Program-made: the position numbers and the translations under genes
Notes under the pieces: generated by a model
What the model was told of the DNA's origin: nothing
Databases searched by the model: none
What the model saw: only the letters and a program-made list of their open reading frames with translations
Part shown: positions 6,306-6,529 of the stretch, piece after piece
How positions within the stretch are numbered: position 1 is the first letter of the stretch
Layout of the letters: the number at the start of each line of letters is the position of its first letter
NCBI GenBank assembly: GCA_021604265.1
Contig: BQIY01000132.1
Coordinates: forward strand, 1-6,529
Direction of reading: 5' to 3'
DNA: 6,529 nt
DNA from: Nitrospirales bacterium
Lineage (GTDB): Bacteria > Nitrospirota > Nitrospiria > Nitrospirales > UBA8639

Positions 6306-6529
6306 GCCTTTGACGAAGCCAATTCTTCGATTCTGTATATAGAAAATTTCCGCTCGAGTAAATCTCTGTTTACACTGAATTGTTGTTTCACAGGACGAAG
6401 TTCATCGTACGAAATGCTTGGTCTCCAATGGTTATAAAGCGAAAGAATTTTGGCTGTGAGGCGGTTGTCGGATGTTGGCAGAGAGGCTTTGATTGAAGGC
6501 GAATGGAATCGTTTCCAGCATTTATGAGT
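6306..6529. other. Right-end region without a supportable gene
   Basis: A weak 5-bp hairpin (cgaag at 6314-6318, cttcg at 6325-6329) lies just after the stop of the kinase-like gene and lacks a T run, so it is at best a poor terminator. A frame beginning ATG at 6503, preceded closely by GAAGG, stays open to the window edge for nine codons, which is too short to judge. Otherwise I see nothing here. Confidence 0.3.

Noticed and set aside
6503..6529. Start of a gene running off the right edge
   Set aside because: Only nine codons are visible and the ribosome-site spacing is very short, so it cannot be supported.

Overview
The window looks like a chromosomal stretch from a moderate-GC Gram-negative-type bacterium. 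The best guess is Nitrospirota (Nitrospira-like). The main reason is the two-gene quinol:cytochrome c oxidoreductase operon, in which cytochrome b6, subunit IV and a mono-heme cytochrome c are fused into one 442-residue protein next to a Rieske protein. The two-component pair and the DDE-transposase-type helix-turn-helix gene fit that guess but do not prove it. The assignment is an inference from gene content only.

Layout. Positions 1-87 are the tail of an upstream + strand unit, closed by a strong intrinsic terminator. After an AT-rich spacer comes a + strand two-component operon: a four-helix membrane histidine kinase (398-1726, start uncertain) overlapping by 4 nt a single-domain Rcp1-type response regulator (1723-2166). 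Facing it on the - strand is a solitary helix-turn-helix protein (2281-2742) that resembles the first-frame protein of two-ORF IS630-type elements, but no catalytic second ORF is present. Upstream of that, also on the - strand, lies the bc complex operon: Rieske protein (4290-4844) followed after 3 nt by the cytochrome b/c fusion (2958-4286). A long divergent gap (4845-5531) separates it from a + strand lipopolysaccharide-kinase-like protein (5532-6305). The last 224 nt hold no gene I can support.

How the parts work together. The Rieske and cytochrome b/c proteins should together form a membrane complex that oxidises quinol and passes electrons to a periplasmic acceptor through heme c, which is built into the same chain as cytochrome b. 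The kinase and regulator are almost certainly partners; because the regulator has no DNA-binding domain, its output is probably protein-protein signalling. The kinase-like protein at the right end has the catalytic residues of the InaA/Kdo-kinase fold, but its substrate cannot be read from the context.

I found no CRISPR array, tRNA, rRNA or complete mobile element. The most notable points are the b6-type cytochrome that lacks the cysteine used for heme c_i in b6f complexes, a three-part hexamer repeat directly upstream of the Rieske gene, and the orphan transposase-like helix-turn-helix gene. I did not find a clearly new multi-gene system.
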